Notes under the pieces: generated by a model
What the model was told of the DNA's origin: nothing
Databases searched by the model: none
Seen by the model: only the letters and a program-made list of their open reading frames with translations
Part shown: piece after piece, positions 1 to 5,057 of the stretch
Layout: every line of letters starts with the position of its first letter
Numbering within the stretch: the first letter of the stretch is position 1
Origin: Candidatus Heimdallarchaeota archaeon
GTDB taxonomy: Archaea > Asgardarchaeota > Heimdallarchaeia > JABLTI01
NCBI GenBank assembly: GCA_030671945.1
Contig: DAOVHJ010000216.1
Span: 1 to 5,057 of the forward strand
Direction of reading: 5' to 3'
DNA length: 5,057 nt
Translations under genes and position numbers: made by a program

Positions 1-471
1 AAAGCTGGATATTCCGCAACTATTGGCGCTGATTTTGCAATTAAACGTATTAATCTTGAAAATTATCGATTAACATTTCAAATTTGGGATTTGGCAGGAC
101 AGCAACGCTTTGCTGCTGTCAGAGAATTGTATTATAGAGGTTCAAGAGGAGCGTTACTCGTTTTTGATGTAACCAATCCAAGTTCCTTTAACAATCTCCC
201 CAACTGGTTAGAAGAATTATGGAAGAAAGCAGGTCGAGTTCCTATGATCCTTTGTGGAAACAAAATCGACCTTCGTAATGAGGTACCTAAGAGTATTCCT
301 CCCGAATTAGGACAAGAATATGCTCGAAGATTATCTCAAGCTTTAGGCTATGAAGTTCCCTATATTGAGACCAGTGCAAAAACTGGCGAAAAAGTCAATG
401 AAGCATTCTTCCTTTTAGGGTTGAGTATTATTCGAACTGTAAAACAACCCAAAACTATACTTGAAGGATAA
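1..471 (+). CDS. Rab-like small GTPase, C-terminal part (5' truncated by window edge)
   Basis: The frame is open from base 1, so this is the last 156 residues of a small Ras-superfamily GTPase; the P-loop (G1) lies upstream of the window. Visible motifs are the switch I threonine in YSATIGADF (T7), the G3 motif WDLAGQ (29-34) with the catalytic-type glutamine Q34, G4 NKID (87-90) and G5 ETSAK (123-127). IGADF, FQIWD and YYRGSRGALLVFDVT match the regions that set Rab apart from Ras and Rho. Such proteins switch between GTP and GDP states and recruit effectors; the partner here is unknown. The C-terminus (KQPKTILEG) has no cysteine, so there is no prenylation box of the eukaryotic Rab kind. The neighbour at 653 is a close paralogue: 53 of the first 73 visible residues match by eye, about 60% over the whole. 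A TTG at 91 is internal to the G3 motif and is not the start. Confidence 0.95.
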   Translation, partial: KAGYSATIGADFAIKRINLENYRLTFQIWDLAGQQRFAAVRELYYRGSRGALLVFDVTNPSSFNNLPNWLEELWKKAGRVPMILCGNKIDLRNEVPKSIPPELGQEYARRLSQALGYEVPYIETSAKTGEKVNEAFFLLGLSIIRTVKQPKTILEG

Positions 472-482
472 TCATCCTTCAA
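461..482 (+). terminator. Perfect 9-bp stem-loop overlapping the stop codon, then T-rich tracts
   Basis: Arms TTGAAGGAT (461-469) and ATCCTTCAA (474-482) are exact reverse complements around the loop AATC. The stop codon TAA (469-471) is inside the hairpin. T-rich runs follow at about 491-520 and again at 536-549. Archaeal RNA polymerase terminates at U-rich tracts; the hairpin may add to termination or protect the 3' end. Confidence 0.6.
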
Positions 483-574
483 TCAATCTCTTTTTTCATT
501 TTCTCTATCTCTATTTTTTTAAAACCAAATTAATATTTTTATTTTTTTTACACAAACAGTGCCATAGCAAATTC

Positions 575-583
575 TATATATAT
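575..583 (+). promoter_or_regulatory. Candidate TATA box for the second GTPase gene
   Basis: TATATATAT stands out in the 181-bp gap between the two GTPase genes, and the purine/A-rich AGCAAA just upstream could serve as a BRE. A start of transcription about 25 bp downstream would leave a leader of roughly 45 nt before the TTG at 653. With the hairpin after the first gene, this suggests separate transcription rather than one operon. AT-rich background makes the call tentative. Confidence 0.4.
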
Positions 584-637
584 GGAAAAAAACCCCAAAT
601 AACTATCGGTAAACAACTATTATTAGTGTTTAAAATT

Positions 638-646
638 GGAGCAGGA
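638..646 (+). promoter_or_regulatory. Ribosome binding site that sets the TTG start at 653
   Basis: GGAGCAGGA contains two overlapping purine-rich options, GGAG (11 nt before the TTG) and AGGA (6 nt before). It supports initiation at TTG 653 rather than anywhere in the open but low-complexity stretch upstream. Confidence 0.55.
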
Positions 647-652
647 ATCATC

Positions 653-1222
653 TTGAGTGATACTCAGAAAAAATCAGTTTATAAAATTGTTTTACTCGGC
701 GACGGTGCTGTCGGAAAAACCAGTATAAGACAGCAATATCTTGGCAAAGGCTTCAAAGAAGGTTATTCCATGACCATTGGAGCTGATTTTTGCGTTAAAC
801 GTGTTGAACTTTCCACTATGATCATAACTTTTCAAATCTGGGATCTTGCAGGTCAGCAAAGATTTGATGTTGTTCGTGAAGTATATTATCGTGGCAGTAG
901 TGGTGCTTTACTGGTTTTTGATGTTTCAAATGCTAGTTCCTTTGAGAATTTACCTGCTTGGCTTAATGAATTGACTAAGAACAATTACGAAAGGATTGTT
1001 CCAATAGTTCTCATTGGCAATAAAACCGATTTAAGAGGTACTGTTCCTTGTTTACCAAAAGAAGCTGGACAACAATATGCGAAAGCTCTTACAGATTGGA
1101 CTGGTTTCGAAGTTCCATATCTTGAAACTTCAGCAAAGACTGGTCTAAATGTTGATGAAGCATTTATGCTGTTGTCAAAGCAAATTGAATCTTTCCTCGA
1201 TAAATATCAACTTCGTGGTTAG
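653..1222 (+). CDS. Rab-like small GTPase (complete, 189 aa)
   Basis: A complete small GTPase with every guanine-nucleotide motif: P-loop GDGAVGKT (16-23), switch I threonine T41 in YSMTIGADF, G3 WDLAGQ (63-68) with Q68, G4 NKTD (123-126) and G5 ETSAK (158-162). IGADF, FQIWDLAGQQRF and YYRGSSGALLVFDV resemble Rab-specific regions, so Rab-like is preferred over Arf, Ran or Rho. The start is TTG at 653, giving MSDTQKK; it has a ribosome binding site and yields a normal length for the family. The frame stays open upstream to about 461, but that stretch is AT-rich, low in complexity, and overlaps the previous gene's 3' hairpin. The C-terminus (DKYQLRG) has no cysteine or CAAX box, so any membrane association would need another route. 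It is a tandem paralogue of the gene ending at 471, differing most after the G4 motif and at the C-terminal tail. Confidence 0.95.
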   Translation: MSDTQKKSVYKIVLLGDGAVGKTSIRQQYLGKGFKEGYSMTIGADFCVKRVELSTMIITFQIWDLAGQQRFDVVREVYYRGSSGALLVFDVSNASSFENLPAWLNELTKNNYERIVPIVLIGNKTDLRGTVPCLPKEAGQQYAKALTDWTGFEVPYLETSAKTGLNVDEAFMLLSKQIESFLDKYQLRG

Positions 1223-1262
1223 ATCTTCAATTTCCACAATTTTTATACTGACGAATTCATGC

Positions 1263-1291
1263 AAGCAATATTCTAATTGCTTATTTATTTT
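1263..1291 (+). terminator. Stem-loop and T-rich tract after the second GTPase gene
   Basis: AAGCAAT (1263-1269) and ATTGCTT (1276-1282) are exact 7-bp inverted arms around the loop ATTCTA, followed by ATTTATTTT. It lies 40 bp after the stop codon and would separate this gene from the one starting at 1387. Confidence 0.5.
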
Positions 1292-1330
1292 CGAAGTTCA
1301 ATCTAAAAGAAATCCTTTTTAATCGATGAA

Positions 1331-1341
1331 TTTTTAATAAA
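1331..1341 (+). promoter_or_regulatory. Candidate TATA element of the OSTC-like gene
   Basis: TTTTTAATAAA lies about 50 bp before the ATG at 1387. Transcription beginning about 25 bp downstream would start inside the inverted repeat 1347-1370 and leave a short leader. Only a weak ribosome-binding match (TAGG at 1373-1376) precedes the ATG. Assignment is by position and composition only. Confidence 0.35.
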
Positions 1342-1346
1342 GAAAA

Positions 1347-1370
1347 ATTACTTCTATACTACGAAGTAAT
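1347..1370. repeat. 8-bp inverted repeat over the predicted transcription start (possible operator)
   Basis: ATTACTTC (1347-1354) and GAAGTAAT (1363-1370) are exact reverse complements with an 8-nt spacer. The repeat sits just downstream of the candidate TATA element and 16 bp before the ATG, where a dimeric regulator could block transcription, or where the RNA could fold in the 5' leader. No T-run follows, which argues against a terminator. Confidence 0.4.
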
Positions 1371-1386
1371 ATTAGGTTGCATACCG

Positions 1387-1869
1387 ATGTCAAAGACTAG
1401 AAAGGCAGTCGAAAAAGAGGAGGATAAACCCTTTTTTGAGAGATTGCCATCTAAAATCCCGTTTGCCCCAATTGTGAGAAGACCAGACTATCAACTACGA
1501 CATGTAAGATTATCAGCTCCAACTGCAATTCCAATCCAACTAATCCTAGCAGTTGTCTTTATCGGATTATTCTTTATTTACATTGGCGGTTTCTATGATC
1601 TCGCTCAAGAACCTCCAGCCTTTGGACAAAATTCCGATGGAAGTCCAATGGTAATTATAAAAGAATTGAATCATCAATTTCTAGTTGAAGGTATGGCTGC
1701 TGGTTTTCTAATGTTTATCGGTGCTGGTGGATTCTTTTTAATTCACTACTCTACACAATTTGCCTATTCCCAAAGAAATGCTACGATACTCCTGATTATG
1801 GGTATTGGTGTAGTAGTTCTATGTTGGGTTGCAGTAGTATTCATACTGCGGCAGAAAATAGTTCTCTAG
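1387..1869 (+). CDS. OSTC/DC2-like oligosaccharyltransferase subunit (OST3/OST6 family, no thioredoxin domain)
   Basis: This 160-residue membrane protein resembles eukaryotic OSTC/DC2 along its whole length. A basic, charged N-terminus (1-45) leads into three predicted helices at about 48-66, 99-119 and 133-154. The loop after helix 1 has GGFYDLAQEPPAFG (67-80), close to human OSTC's GGIIYDVIVEPPSVG. Helix 2 opens with VEGMAAGFL (100-108), matching human IMEGLASSFL. Human OSTC is 149 residues, a similar size. In eukaryotes this family belongs to the oligosaccharyltransferase that N-glycosylates secretory proteins: OSTC links the enzyme to the Sec61 channel, while OST3/OST6 carry an extra lumenal thioredoxin domain that is absent here. 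The inferred role is an accessory subunit of the archaeal AglB/STT3 enzyme in the cell membrane; no AglB gene is in the window. The comparison relies on remembered family sequence. No signal peptide is seen; helix 1 probably directs insertion. Confidence 0.85.
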   Translation: MSKTRKAVEKEEDKPFFERLPSKIPFAPIVRRPDYQLRHVRLSAPTAIPIQLILAVVFIGLFFIYIGGFYDLAQEPPAFGQNSDGSPMVIIKELNHQFLVEGMAAGFLMFIGAGGFFLIHYSTQFAYSQRNATILLIMGIGVVVLCWVAVVFILRQKIVL

Positions 1870-1886
1870 TGATTAGTAAATTAACA

Positions 1887-1912
1887 TAAGGATATAGCAC
1901 TGCTATTCCTTA
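1887..1912 (+). terminator. Stem-loop and pyrimidine tract after the OSTC-like gene
   Basis: TAAGGA (1887-1892) pairs with TCCTTA (1907-1912), and ATAGC (1894-1898) with GCTAT (1902-1906); a single T bulges at 1893 and the loop is ACT. TTCTTCTTCTTT follows at about 1914-1925. It begins 18 bp after the stop codon and closes this transcript before the convergent thioredoxin gene. Confidence 0.55.
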
Positions 1913-1941
1913 ATTCTTCTTCTTTATGTAAGTCAAAAATT

Positions 1942-2005
1942 GATAATGAAAAAATAAAGTGAAGGTAAGTGAGTCAGAAATAAGCTTTCCGTACTAACTC
2001 TTACC
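1942..2005 (-). terminator. Weak candidate terminator of the thioredoxin gene
   Basis: GGTAAG (1964-1969) and CTTACC (2000-2005) are inverted 6-bp arms with a 30-nt loop. Downstream in the direction of transcription the minus strand runs TTTATTTTTTCATT (about 1943-1956), a T-rich exit signal. The T-tract is the better-supported part; the stem is long-looped and may be chance. Confidence 0.35.
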
Positions 2006-2023
2006 CAATAATTGATCCAGAAA

Positions 2024-2434
2024 TTAATCTTTCTTAAAGAATTCCTTATCGATAATTTCTATGAAGTCTTTCTTCTTCTTTGCACCAGAGAAATGGCCAA
2101 CATTTTCTCCTTCTTTGAATAAATAGAATGTAGGTACATATCTGATTTGGAATTTCATTGCTGCTTCTCGTTCTTGATCGGTATTTATTTTAGCAAATAC
2201 CACTTTTCCTTCATAGGTACCAGCTAAGTCTCTAGTAATTGGATCCATAATCTTACAAGGTGGGCACCAGGTTGCATAAAAATCAATTATTGCATATTTA
2301 TTCTTTGTAACGAATTCTTGTATTTCACTGCCTTTTAGTACTTTTACTTCACCATTTGTATCTGGATTTGCTGACATAATATCACTCACAATTTTCAATT
2401 TTATTTGTTCTAATTCTTTATCTTCTAAAGTCAT
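2024..2434 (-). CDS. Thioredoxin-family protein (WCPPC active site)
   Basis: A 136-residue single-domain thioredoxin, probably a cytosolic thiol-disulfide oxidoreductase. The active site WCPPC is at 56-60 (C57, C60), after DFYAT with the buried aspartate D51; the cis-proline loop is YVPTF with P101. KINTDQE (82-88) and the C-terminal beta-strand and helix complete the fold. Classical thioredoxins carry WCGPC; a proline in place of the glycine usually alters redox potential. The fold is preceded by about 30 charged residues (TLEDKELEQIKLK and on) that are not part of the standard domain. ATG 2434 is chosen because AGAGGAG lies 5 nt upstream; an in-frame ATG at 2470 would add 12 residues and lacks such a site. 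There is no signal peptide or membrane helix. It is convergent with the OSTC-like gene, so the two are neighbours but not an operon. Its substrate and reductase are unknown. Confidence 0.93.
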   Translation of the reverse strand: MTLEDKELEQIKLKIVSDIMSANPDTNGEVKVLKGSEIQEFVTKNKYAIIDFYATWCPPCKIMDPITRDLAGTYEGKVVFAKINTDQEREAAMKFQIRYVPTFYLFKEGENVGHFSGAKKKKDFIEIIDKEFFKKD

Positions 2435-2747
2435 GTTAACTCCTCTTTTAATAAATTTGACTATTAACATTTTTTCGTATTAATAGAATTGATTTCTTTA
2501 ATCATTTCTATTTTCTAAGTTTGATTTCACTTGATTTTATTTAAGAATTCCAAGTTAGTAACTAAGAAAAACAATATTCATTTCCTTACTTTGTAAAATT
2601 GAATATTTGAATTTTCTAAGAAAAAAATTATGGCTTAAATTTCATAAATAACTCATCAAACGTTTTTTCAATGGAATAGTTAGTCAATAGAAAAATTATT
2701 ATTAATTAAAAAGAGAACTGTAATAGTAATTTCCTTGGAAGAAGGCG
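2435..2747. other. AT-rich divergent intergenic region with promoters for the flanking genes
   Basis: These 313 bp hold no plausible gene. On the minus strand, CTATTAATAC (2477-2486) could be the thioredoxin TATA element. On the plus strand, TTATTATTAATTAAAA (about 2696-2711) could serve the gene at 2748, leaving a leader of about 20 nt with GGAAGAAGG (2737-2745) before the ATG. Between them are an inverted repeat with 8-bp arms AATATTCA (2573-2580) and TGAATATT (2600-2607), a small dyad TTAGTAACTAA (2555-2565), and two copies of ATTTTCTAAG (about 2511-2520 and 2611-2620). In such AT-rich DNA some of these may be chance. Confidence 0.4.
2440..2446 (-). promoter_or_regulatory. Strong ribosome binding site of the thioredoxin gene
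   Basis: On the minus strand this reads AGAGGAG, 5 nt before ATG 2434. It is the clearest Shine-Dalgarno match in the window and fixes the start against the ATG at 2470. Confidence 0.75.
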
Positions 2748-4715
2748 ATGAAAATTAAAATGACTAGAAAAAAAGCTGTATTATGTTTAGGTTTACTCAC
2801 ACTAGTTTTTTCCCTTACTTTGTTTGCTGTTACTACTAGCAAGGTAGAAGCTAGAAATTATCAAACCACATTAAATTATAGTGAATATTACCATATCTCT
2901 TCTACAAGAAGTATGGCTAATACAAGTTCCATATTTTGGTCATTCACTGGCACTAATAATGCAACAGGTATTGTTGTAATGATATGTGATGAAGAAAATT
3001 TTACTTTATTCCAAGCAAGTCCTTCTTCAGCTTTTGGTTATCAAGAATCAGATGGCACTCATTATATAGATAGTAGCACTTGGTATGTTCGTTACGAAAG
3101 TAAATATTATGTTGTTTTCTGGCACAACCAAATTCTTGCTAATTCTACTAATTTATCGATAGAAGTTACATTTGATAGAGGTGGATTGATACCAACTGAA
3201 TTGTGGTATGGATTAGGCGTTTTTGGATTATTTATTATAGTTGTTTCAATTTTCGTAATAAATCATTTTCTTCAAGTAAAAAGAAAGAGTGGTCTAGACC
3301 AAACAGCTCATGGTACCCCCTCAAGTTTTGATCGAGATAGCAAAACACGAATGATGACCAAATTAGATAAACGTGAATCACGAATTCGTAGAGAACGCAT
3401 TCTGGAAGGTGGTACACTACCGACTTTAACTGAATTAGTTGTTTATTTCCCATCAAATAATGAGAAAATTGCCACAGCTGAAATTGATGTTCGAGGAAAA
3501 ACTGCTATAAAATCAATTGTCTGGATAAATAATCAGGCAAGTTTTGTTGATGTTGATGGTTCCTTTATTGGGACTGTAAAATTATTCAAAGGAAAGAATC
3601 CTATAGATATAGTAGCGATTGGTCCTTATGGGAATATTTTAACATCCTCTATGCAAATCAATTGTGCATCAAAAGATGCTCCTTCAACTCAATCAGCTAG
3701 TCCGGGTTATCTTATACCTGACCAAGCTTTTGATATTAGACATGACATTGCATCAGGAGCAATTCAACCATATCCTGAGGTACAATCAGGAGCCATCCCT
3801 GATGATAAATTAGTTAGGAGAAAGAGAGGAAAAGAAGAATCCGTTTTTCCAGAAGTAACTCCTACCCAAACTCGCGATTCGATTATTGTTCCAGAAAGTG
3901 AAATTGATCCTTCAGTCCTTGCGGCTTTGAAAGGAGAACCATTAAGTGAAGAAACAATTTCAGTTCAATCAGTGGTTTCACTTGATGAAATTGAGCCTGA
4001 AACAACTGCTGAAATTAGTGAATCGGAGATACCTCCTATTCCAGAAATTCCTAAGGATATAACAGAGGATGAAGTTCCTGAAACTCCTACTATTGTTGAA
4101 GAAGATGAAGAAGCTATTGAAAAATCAGTGGATCTTCTTGAAGAATTAGTGGAATCTGAAGGGAAATTTGAACCAGATGAAATGGTTCCGAAACAACCTA
4201 GTGATAAGGTTAGTGAGGAAGAAGACGAACTAGAAGCTATTGAACTTGATGAGTTTAAACCACTGCAGCAGCAAGAAGAAGGTACACAGGAATTAGAAAT
4301 AGAAACAAAAATCCAAAAACTGGATGATGACAGATCAACCGTAATTCTACAACACAATGGATTATTAAAAAGCGAGGACGGGGAAATCACTCAAGTTCTC
4401 AAAATTGAGAAGAGGATTGAATGCATTGAAGGAAAATGGTATTCCACGTTAGGAATTGCTAATATTTCTAATTTTGAGATCAAAAAATTAGAGCTAATTG
4501 AATTTATTTCTAATACAATGGAACTCTCTGATGAACTTCCCACGAATGTAGAAGATCCTGTAGTTGACACCTTACCAGAAGGTGTTAAAGTCACTTGGAT
4601 TGCAAATGATGTAAAATCACAAATGAAAATTTTCCTTACCTATACCGAACAAGTGAATCCTTTAGAAATAACTGGTGAGGAACAAGCAAAACCAAAAGTA
4701 ATTATTAGAAAGTAA
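2748..4715 (+). CDS. Multi-domain membrane protein: sequon-rich ectodomain, one TM helix, long acidic cytoplasmic tail with beta domains
   Basis: I do not recognise a named family. Residues 1-35 form a signal peptide or anchor (KIKMTRKK, then a hydrophobic core at 10-28, possible cleavage after VEA). An ectodomain at 36-150 is rich in aromatics and beta-strand pattern, with six N-X-S/T sequons (N43, N58, N71, N84, N132, N135). One transmembrane helix spans about 153-175 and is followed by VKRKS and a basic stretch at 205-217, which places the rest inside. Residues 224-305 look like an Ig-type beta-sandwich of the glucodextranase-B-like sort (VDVDGSFIGTVKLFKGKNPI). A long Glu/Pro/Ser-rich, probably disordered linker covers about 306-530, and a second beta-rich domain about 530-640 ends with VTWIAND and FLTYTEQV, recalling DUF11/CARDB-type folds. 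ATG 2748 is used; ATG 2760 is an alternative that keeps the signal. It is a single gene, convergent with fwdB. Function unknown; a surface or organising role is inference. Confidence 0.85.
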   Translation: MKIKMTRKKAVLCLGLLTLVFSLTLFAVTTSKVEARNYQTTLNYSEYYHISSTRSMANTSSIFWSFTGTNNATGIVVMICDEENFTLFQASPSSAFGYQESDGTHYIDSSTWYVRYESKYYVVFWHNQILANSTNLSIEVTFDRGGLIPTELWYGLGVFGLFIIVVSIFVINHFLQVKRKSGLDQTAHGTPSSFDRDSKTRMMTKLDKRESRIRRERILEGGTLPTLTELVVYFPSNNEKIATAEIDVRGKTAIKSIVWINNQASFVDVDGSFIGTVKLFKGKNPIDIVAIGPYGNILTSSMQINCASKDAPSTQSASPGYLIPDQAFDIRHDIASGAIQPYPEVQSGAIPDDKLVRRKRGKEESVFPEVTPTQTRDSIIVPESEIDPSVLAALKGEPLSEETISVQSVVSLDEIEPETTAEISESEIPPIPEIPKDITEDEVPETPTIVEEDEEAIEKSVDLLEELVESEGKFEPDEMVPKQPSDKVSEEEDELEAIELDEFKPLQQQEEGTQELEIETKIQKLDDDRSTVILQHNGLLKSEDGEITQVLKIEKRIECIEGKWYSTLGIANISNFEIKKLELIEFISNTMELSDELPTNVEDPVVDTLPEGVKVTWIANDVKSQMKIFLTYTEQVNPLEITGEEQAKPKVIIRK

Positions 4716-4716
4716 A

Positions 4717-4738
4717 ATTGGAATAAAATTATTCCAAT
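4717..4738. terminator. Near-perfect palindromic bidirectional terminator between convergent genes
   Basis: ATTGGAATAA (4717-4726) and TTATTCCAAT (4729-4738) are exact 10-bp inverted arms separated by AA. The 24-bp gap between the two stop codons consists almost wholly of this palindrome. T-rich sequence follows on both sides: TTCCTTCTTTTTCTTT on the plus strand (about 4743-4758, inside fwdB) and TTTTACTTTCT on the minus strand. It probably ends both transcripts. Confidence 0.65.
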
Positions 4739-4739
4739 A

Positions 4740-5057
4740 TTATTCCTTCTTTTTCTTTAGAGTCTGATATTTTTTCAGTATAAGTTCTAAGACTTCACAG
4801 TCCGTTAAGATGCCTTTGGGGGGATCTTTCACTTTGCGTAAACGAAGTGGAACCGCATCCATTCTATATGCTGTGCCTACTGATTCGACTCCAGCAATTG
4901 TAACAGGGAAAACTACATCAGCAAGTCTAGTTGTTGGTGTTTCATATGGATCTAAAACAATTAGTGGGATTTTCGCAAAATGCTTCATGACTTTTCGAGG
5001 GGAATTTCCGACAGGATCGGATGCAACAATAAATGCCGCATCTGCTTCTTCTCTATC
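4740..5057 (-). CDS. fwdB: Formylmethanofuran dehydrogenase subunit B, C-terminal end (5' part outside window)
   Basis: The frame is open to the window edge and gives the last 105 residues. DAAFIVASDPVGNSPRK, then IPLIVLDPYETPTTRLADVV and the block VGTAYRMDAVPLRLRKV are characteristic of the C-terminal region of FwdB/FmdB, the molybdopterin- or tungstopterin-binding catalytic subunit. The enzyme reduces CO2 to formyl-methanofuran, or runs in reverse, at the entry of the archaeal Wood-Ljungdahl pathway, in a complex with FwdA, C and D plus iron-sulfur subunits. The iron-sulfur cluster and metal-ligand part of the subunit lies outside the window, so Mo versus W type and Cys versus Sec cannot be judged. 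An ATG at 4988 is internal and not the start. The protein ends in a lysine-rich tail (LKKKKE). It converges on the membrane-protein gene and shares a terminator with it. Confidence 0.9.
   Translation of the reverse strand, partial: DREEADAAFIVASDPVGNSPRKVMKHFAKIPLIVLDPYETPTTRLADVVFPVTIAGVESVGTAYRMDAVPLRLRKVKDPPKGILTDCEVLELILKKYQTLKKKKE

Noticed and set aside
91..471. First GTPase starting at TTG 91
   Set aside because: The codon is the leucine of WDLAGQ and the frame is open to base 1 with conserved switch I residues; the gene is simply cut by the window edge.
461..652. N-terminal extension of the second GTPase back to a TTG at 461
   Set aside because: The translated stretch is low-complexity (Phe, Leu, Lys from T/A-rich DNA), overlaps the previous gene's stop and hairpin, and contains a good TATA candidate. 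The TTG at 653 has a ribosome binding site and gives the normal family length.
2435..2470. Thioredoxin starting 12 residues earlier at ATG 2470
   Set aside because: AGAGGAG 5 nt before ATG 2434 marks that codon as the start; no comparable site precedes 2470.
3235..3456. 73-residue minus-strand reading frame
   Set aside because: It is antisense to the membrane-protein gene, with no recognisable motif or ribosome binding site.
3965..4390. 141-residue serine-rich minus-strand reading frame
   Set aside because: The serine runs are the reverse reading of the acidic linker's repeated Glu/Asp codons. The plus-strand frame is a continuous 655-residue protein with coherent domains.
4391..4594. 67-residue minus-strand reading frame
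   Set aside because: It is antisense to the C-terminal beta domain of the membrane protein and shows no support of its own.
4986..4988. Start of fwdB at ATG 4988
   Set aside because: The frame continues to the window edge with conserved FwdB sequence (SDPVGNSPRK), so the ATG is internal.
1..5057. tRNA, rRNA, CRISPR arrays, insertion sequences or riboswitches
   Set aside because: No regularly spaced repeats, transposase sequence, terminal inverted repeats or structured RNA signature was seen on either strand by eye.

Overview
The window is AT-rich archaeal DNA that most likely comes from an Asgard (Promethearchaeota) genome. Three things point there: two adjacent Rab-like small GTPases, a protein matching the eukaryotic oligosaccharyltransferase subunit OSTC/DC2 (OST3/OST6 family), and the C-terminal end of a formylmethanofuran dehydrogenase subunit B of the archaeal Wood-Ljungdahl (methanofuran) branch. 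TATA-like promoter elements fit archaea. The lineage within Asgard cannot be decided from this stretch.

Layout. 1-471 (+) is the C-terminal part of a Rab-like GTPase whose P-loop lies outside the window. 653-1222 (+) is a complete paralogue starting at a TTG with a Shine-Dalgarno sequence. 1387-1869 (+) encodes a 160-residue, three-helix OSTC-like protein. 2024-2434 (-) encodes a thioredoxin with a WCPPC active site, convergent with the OSTC-like gene. A 313-bp AT-rich divergent promoter region follows. 2748-4715 (+) encodes a 655-residue membrane protein with a signal peptide or anchor, a sequon-rich ectodomain, one transmembrane helix, and a long acidic, probably cytoplasmic part carrying two beta domains. 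4740-5057 (-) is the 3' end of fwdB, convergent with it.

The genes look like separate transcription units, each with its own leader and 3' stem-loop. The shared theme is a eukaryote-like membrane and secretory toolkit: Rab-type switches, a component of N-glycosylation, and a membrane protein whose predicted outside part holds six of its seven N-X-S/T sequons. That they act together is inference from proximity. The thioredoxin has no export signal, so despite the Trx domain of eukaryotic OST3/OST6 it is probably an ordinary cytosolic redox protein. fwdB belongs to central carbon metabolism and is probably an unrelated neighbour.

The points most worth a second look are the OSTC-like protein, the architecture and sequon asymmetry of the 655-residue protein, and compact inverted repeats followed by T-rich tracts at nearly every gene end.
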